This document shows positions 5,715-7,055 of a stretch of 7,055 nt of DNA, one piece after another; position 1 is the stretch's first letter, and each line of letters opens with the position of its first letter. The position numbers were made by a program, and so were the translations under genes. This DNA comes from JBFGJH01 sp041586155 (GTDB lineage: Bacteria; Actinomycetota; Acidimicrobiia; Spongiisociales; JAENVV01). The stretch lies in NCBI GenBank assembly GCA_041586155.1, contig JBFHAT010000097.1, positions 1 through 7,055 of the forward strand, written 5' to 3'. A model generated the notes under the pieces. It had not been told where the DNA came from. It made no database searches and was given only the letters and a program-made list of their open reading frames with translations.

Positions 5715-6018
5715 CGTCTTCTCGTTGCGCCTGGCGAAGGGAGTCGGCCGGGAGCAGCGAGGACAACGCTTCGGGGTCGTCGTGCAGTCGGACGCGCTCC
5801 TACCCCGCTCGGTGGTGCTGGTGGCCCCGACGTCGACGGGCGCAAGGCCGGCCTCGTTCCGGCCAGAGATCGAGATCGACGGCACGCCTACGCGCGTCTT
5901 GGTCGAACAGGTTGGGGCTGTCGACGTCGGTCGGCTTGGTGAGTTGACGGGACGCGTCGCCCCCGAAGAGCAGTGGGGCATCGACGCGGCCCTGCTCACC
6001 GTCCTCGGCCTCACGTAA
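5701..6018 (+). CDS. MazF/PemK-family endoribonuclease toxin
   Basis: 105 residues, normal for MazF/PemK toxins (PF02452), which cut mRNA at short sequences and stop growth when the antitoxin is lost. It opens RRGDVFSL, followed by GREQRGQRFGVVVQSD (16-31), the EQxGxR segment in which R23 aligns with the catalytic arginine. VVLVAPTST (38-46) places T44 at the catalytic threonine position. The C-terminal half, with RPEIEIDG, TRVLVEQVGAVD and the closing ALLTVLGL helix, also fits. It appears intact. The GTG start at 5701 lies within the antitoxin's final codons, with GGAG (5690-5693) seven bases upstream, which points to coupled translation. The other in-phase choices would cut off the conserved opening. 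Confidence 0.88.
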   Translation: MRRGDVFSLRLAKGVGREQRGQRFGVVVQSDALLPRSVVLVAPTSTGARPASFRPEIEIDGTPTRVLVEQVGAVDVGRLGELTGRVAPEEQWGIDAALLTVLGLT

Positions 6019-6220
6019 CAGCCCCGATCAACGATTCTGGTGGGAAACGCGCCGAACGGTCGGGCGCACAGAGCGGCACGACTACGTCGAGGCGGCGGGC
6101 AGGCGCATCTCATTGGCGCGACGATCGCTCTCTTGGTCACGGTGCGTGTGGACGGCCAGCACTGAGCGGCGCCACGACGAGTACGCTTGACCGACGATGC
6201 GGCGAACCGGAGGGCGGAAG

Positions 6221-6751
6221 ATGCGGCGTGTACTCACTCTGGCGGCAGCGGGCATGTTGGCGTGGAGCCTCGGGATCGGACCGGCAGGCGCCGTCCCGCC
6301 GGTCACGGTGAGCCTCGAATTCTCCGACACCCTCGCGGGGTTCGTCCCGGAGTGTGGGCTCAACCTGCAGTGGGACATCTCGGGCACGGTCGACAGGACG
6401 TTCCTCTTCGACCAGGACGGGAACCTCGTCCGCATCCAGGATCGAGTGCGTGAGGAAAACACGATCACCAACCTCGGCACCGGTGAGACGCTCCGAGAGG
6501 GTCCCGACTCGTTCCAGCAGCGCATCCTGTTCAACGAAGACGGCACTGTCGAGCTGCAGATCAACGGGCTCTCGGTGCTCGTCAACCAGGGCGAGAACCA
6601 GGTGGTCGACGCCGGGCGCGTCGTCCTGCTCTTCGGGCCCACCGGAATCAACGTCCTCAGCATCTCGGGACGCCACGACATCCGCGGCATCGACCCGACG
6701 GTCGTTGATGACCCGGCGCTGCTCGCTGGTTTCTGCGGGGCGTTCGTCTGA
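6221..6751 (+). CDS. Secreted two-cysteine protein of unknown function
   Basis: 176 residues. The first 24 form a signal peptide (MRR, hydrophobic core, GPAGA then VPP). The mature chain alternates short hydrophobic strands and turns (FLFDQDGNLVRIQDRV; ILFNEDGTVELQINGL; GRVVLLFGPTGINVLSISGR), suggesting an all-beta fold. The only two cysteines, Cys45 (PECGLNL) and Cys172 (GFCGAF), sit near the two ends and could form a disulfide closing the domain. No known catalytic motif is seen and I do not recognise the family. The start at 6221 is preferred because GGAGGG (6209-6214) stands six bases upstream; ATG 6197, in frame, would add eight residues, and TACGCT (6182-6187) nearby could be a -10. The 200-base gap after the toxin shows nothing else. 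Confidence 0.72.
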   Translation: MRRVLTLAAAGMLAWSLGIGPAGAVPPVTVSLEFSDTLAGFVPECGLNLQWDISGTVDRTFLFDQDGNLVRIQDRVREENTITNLGTGETLREGPDSFQQRILFNEDGTVELQINGLSVLVNQGENQVVDAGRVVLLFGPTGINVLSISGRHDIRGIDPTVVDDPALLAGFCGAFV

Positions 6752-6752
6752 G

Positions 6753-6858
6753 CGACCCCGCCGCTACGACGCCAGCCTGCCGGGCGGGAAGCCGCGGCGG
6801 GCCGGTTGCGTTCGCCACGGGGCAGCGCGGCGGCCGGCCACCGGGCTCGGGGTCGTAG
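6753..6858. terminator. GC-rich inverted repeats between convergent genes, possible two-way terminator
   Basis: CGACCCCG (6753-6760) pairs with CGGGGTCG (6848-6855), and CTACGAC (6764-6770) can instead pair with GTCGTAG (6852-6858). Inner CTGCC (6777-6781) pairs with GGCAG (6821-6825). The position just after one stop codon and before the convergent stop suits termination, but no T-tract follows, so an intrinsic terminator is not demonstrated. Confidence 0.3.
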
Positions 6859-6873
6859 GTCGGACCCCCGTAG

Positions 6874-7055
6874 CTACGGAATGGGTATTCGGTGCGTCAG
6901 CGGCAGCAGGACGGCGCCGTCGTAGTGACGCTCCGGTGATGCCACGTGGATCGTGTCCTCGAAGTTCATTGCTACGTCGCCTTCGATGAACAACGGATCG
7001 GTGAACGGTAGGAAGACCGTCTGCCCGGGCCACATCTCGCTCATGAGCCGGAACA
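6874..7055 (-). CDS. C-terminal end of an unidentified gene entering from the right edge
   Basis: The minus strand is open from the right edge to a TAG at 6874-6876, giving 59 codons plus a partial one. Codon choice is strongly G/C-ending, as in the neighbouring genes, and the residues look like folded protein: MSEMWPGQTVFLPFTDPLF, then IEGDVAMNFEDTIHVASPER and YDGAVLLPLTHRIPIP at the end. Start and most of the gene lie outside the window. I do not recognise the family. It converges with the secreted-protein gene. The stop codon lies in the 12-base palindrome CCGTAGCTACGG (6868-6879). Confidence 0.6.
   Translation of the reverse strand, partial: FRLMSEMWPGQTVFLPFTDPLFIEGDVAMNFEDTIHVASPERHYDGAVLLPLTHRIPIP

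Noticed and set aside
1..7055. CRISPR array, tRNA or rRNA genes
   Set aside because: No regularly spaced repeats, tRNA-like cloverleaf or rRNA signature was seen on either strand.

Overview
The window is GC-rich, with compact genes, G/C-biased third codon positions, an IS110-type transposase remnant and several apparently leaderless start sites. Together these suggest a high-GC actinobacterium. A less-studied class such as Acidimicrobiia is possible, but this is inference and no marker gene fixes the lineage.

Left part, minus strand (1-3129). A decayed or truncated IS110-family transposase runs off the left edge. Next is a two-gene operon read right to left. Its first gene is a nitronate monooxygenase / 2-nitropropane dioxygenase-type FMN enzyme (2125-3129). 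Its second gene is a soluble phosphatidylserine decarboxylase-like, pyruvoyl-type decarboxylase (740-2128). The two genes overlap by four bases (ATGA), and a strong Shine-Dalgarno for the second lies inside the last codons of the first.

Middle (3130-3800). A gene-poor stretch of about 400 bases holds an inverted repeat upstream of the operon. It is followed on the plus strand by a short, frameshifted piece of a tyrosine recombinase. The operon is therefore bracketed by two mobile-element remnants, which suggests acquired DNA.

Right part, plus strand (3808-6751). This holds, in order: a DUF732-like lipoprotein; a secreted protein with repeated GL(E/D)(R/K)A motifs; a small conserved protein of unknown function; a ribbon-helix-helix antitoxin overlapping a MazF/PemK toxin; and a secreted protein with two cysteines. 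Three of these genes (starts at 4339, 4978 and 5475) have a -10-like hexamer ending exactly 7 bases before the start codon, the layout of leaderless transcripts. The first also has a good -35 box and a 7-bp inverted repeat over the promoter.

Right edge. The last 59 codons of a minus-strand gene enter from beyond the window and end at 6874, convergent with the secreted-protein gene.

The best candidate for something little described is the coupled monooxygenase-decarboxylase pair. Its substrates cannot be read from the sequence.
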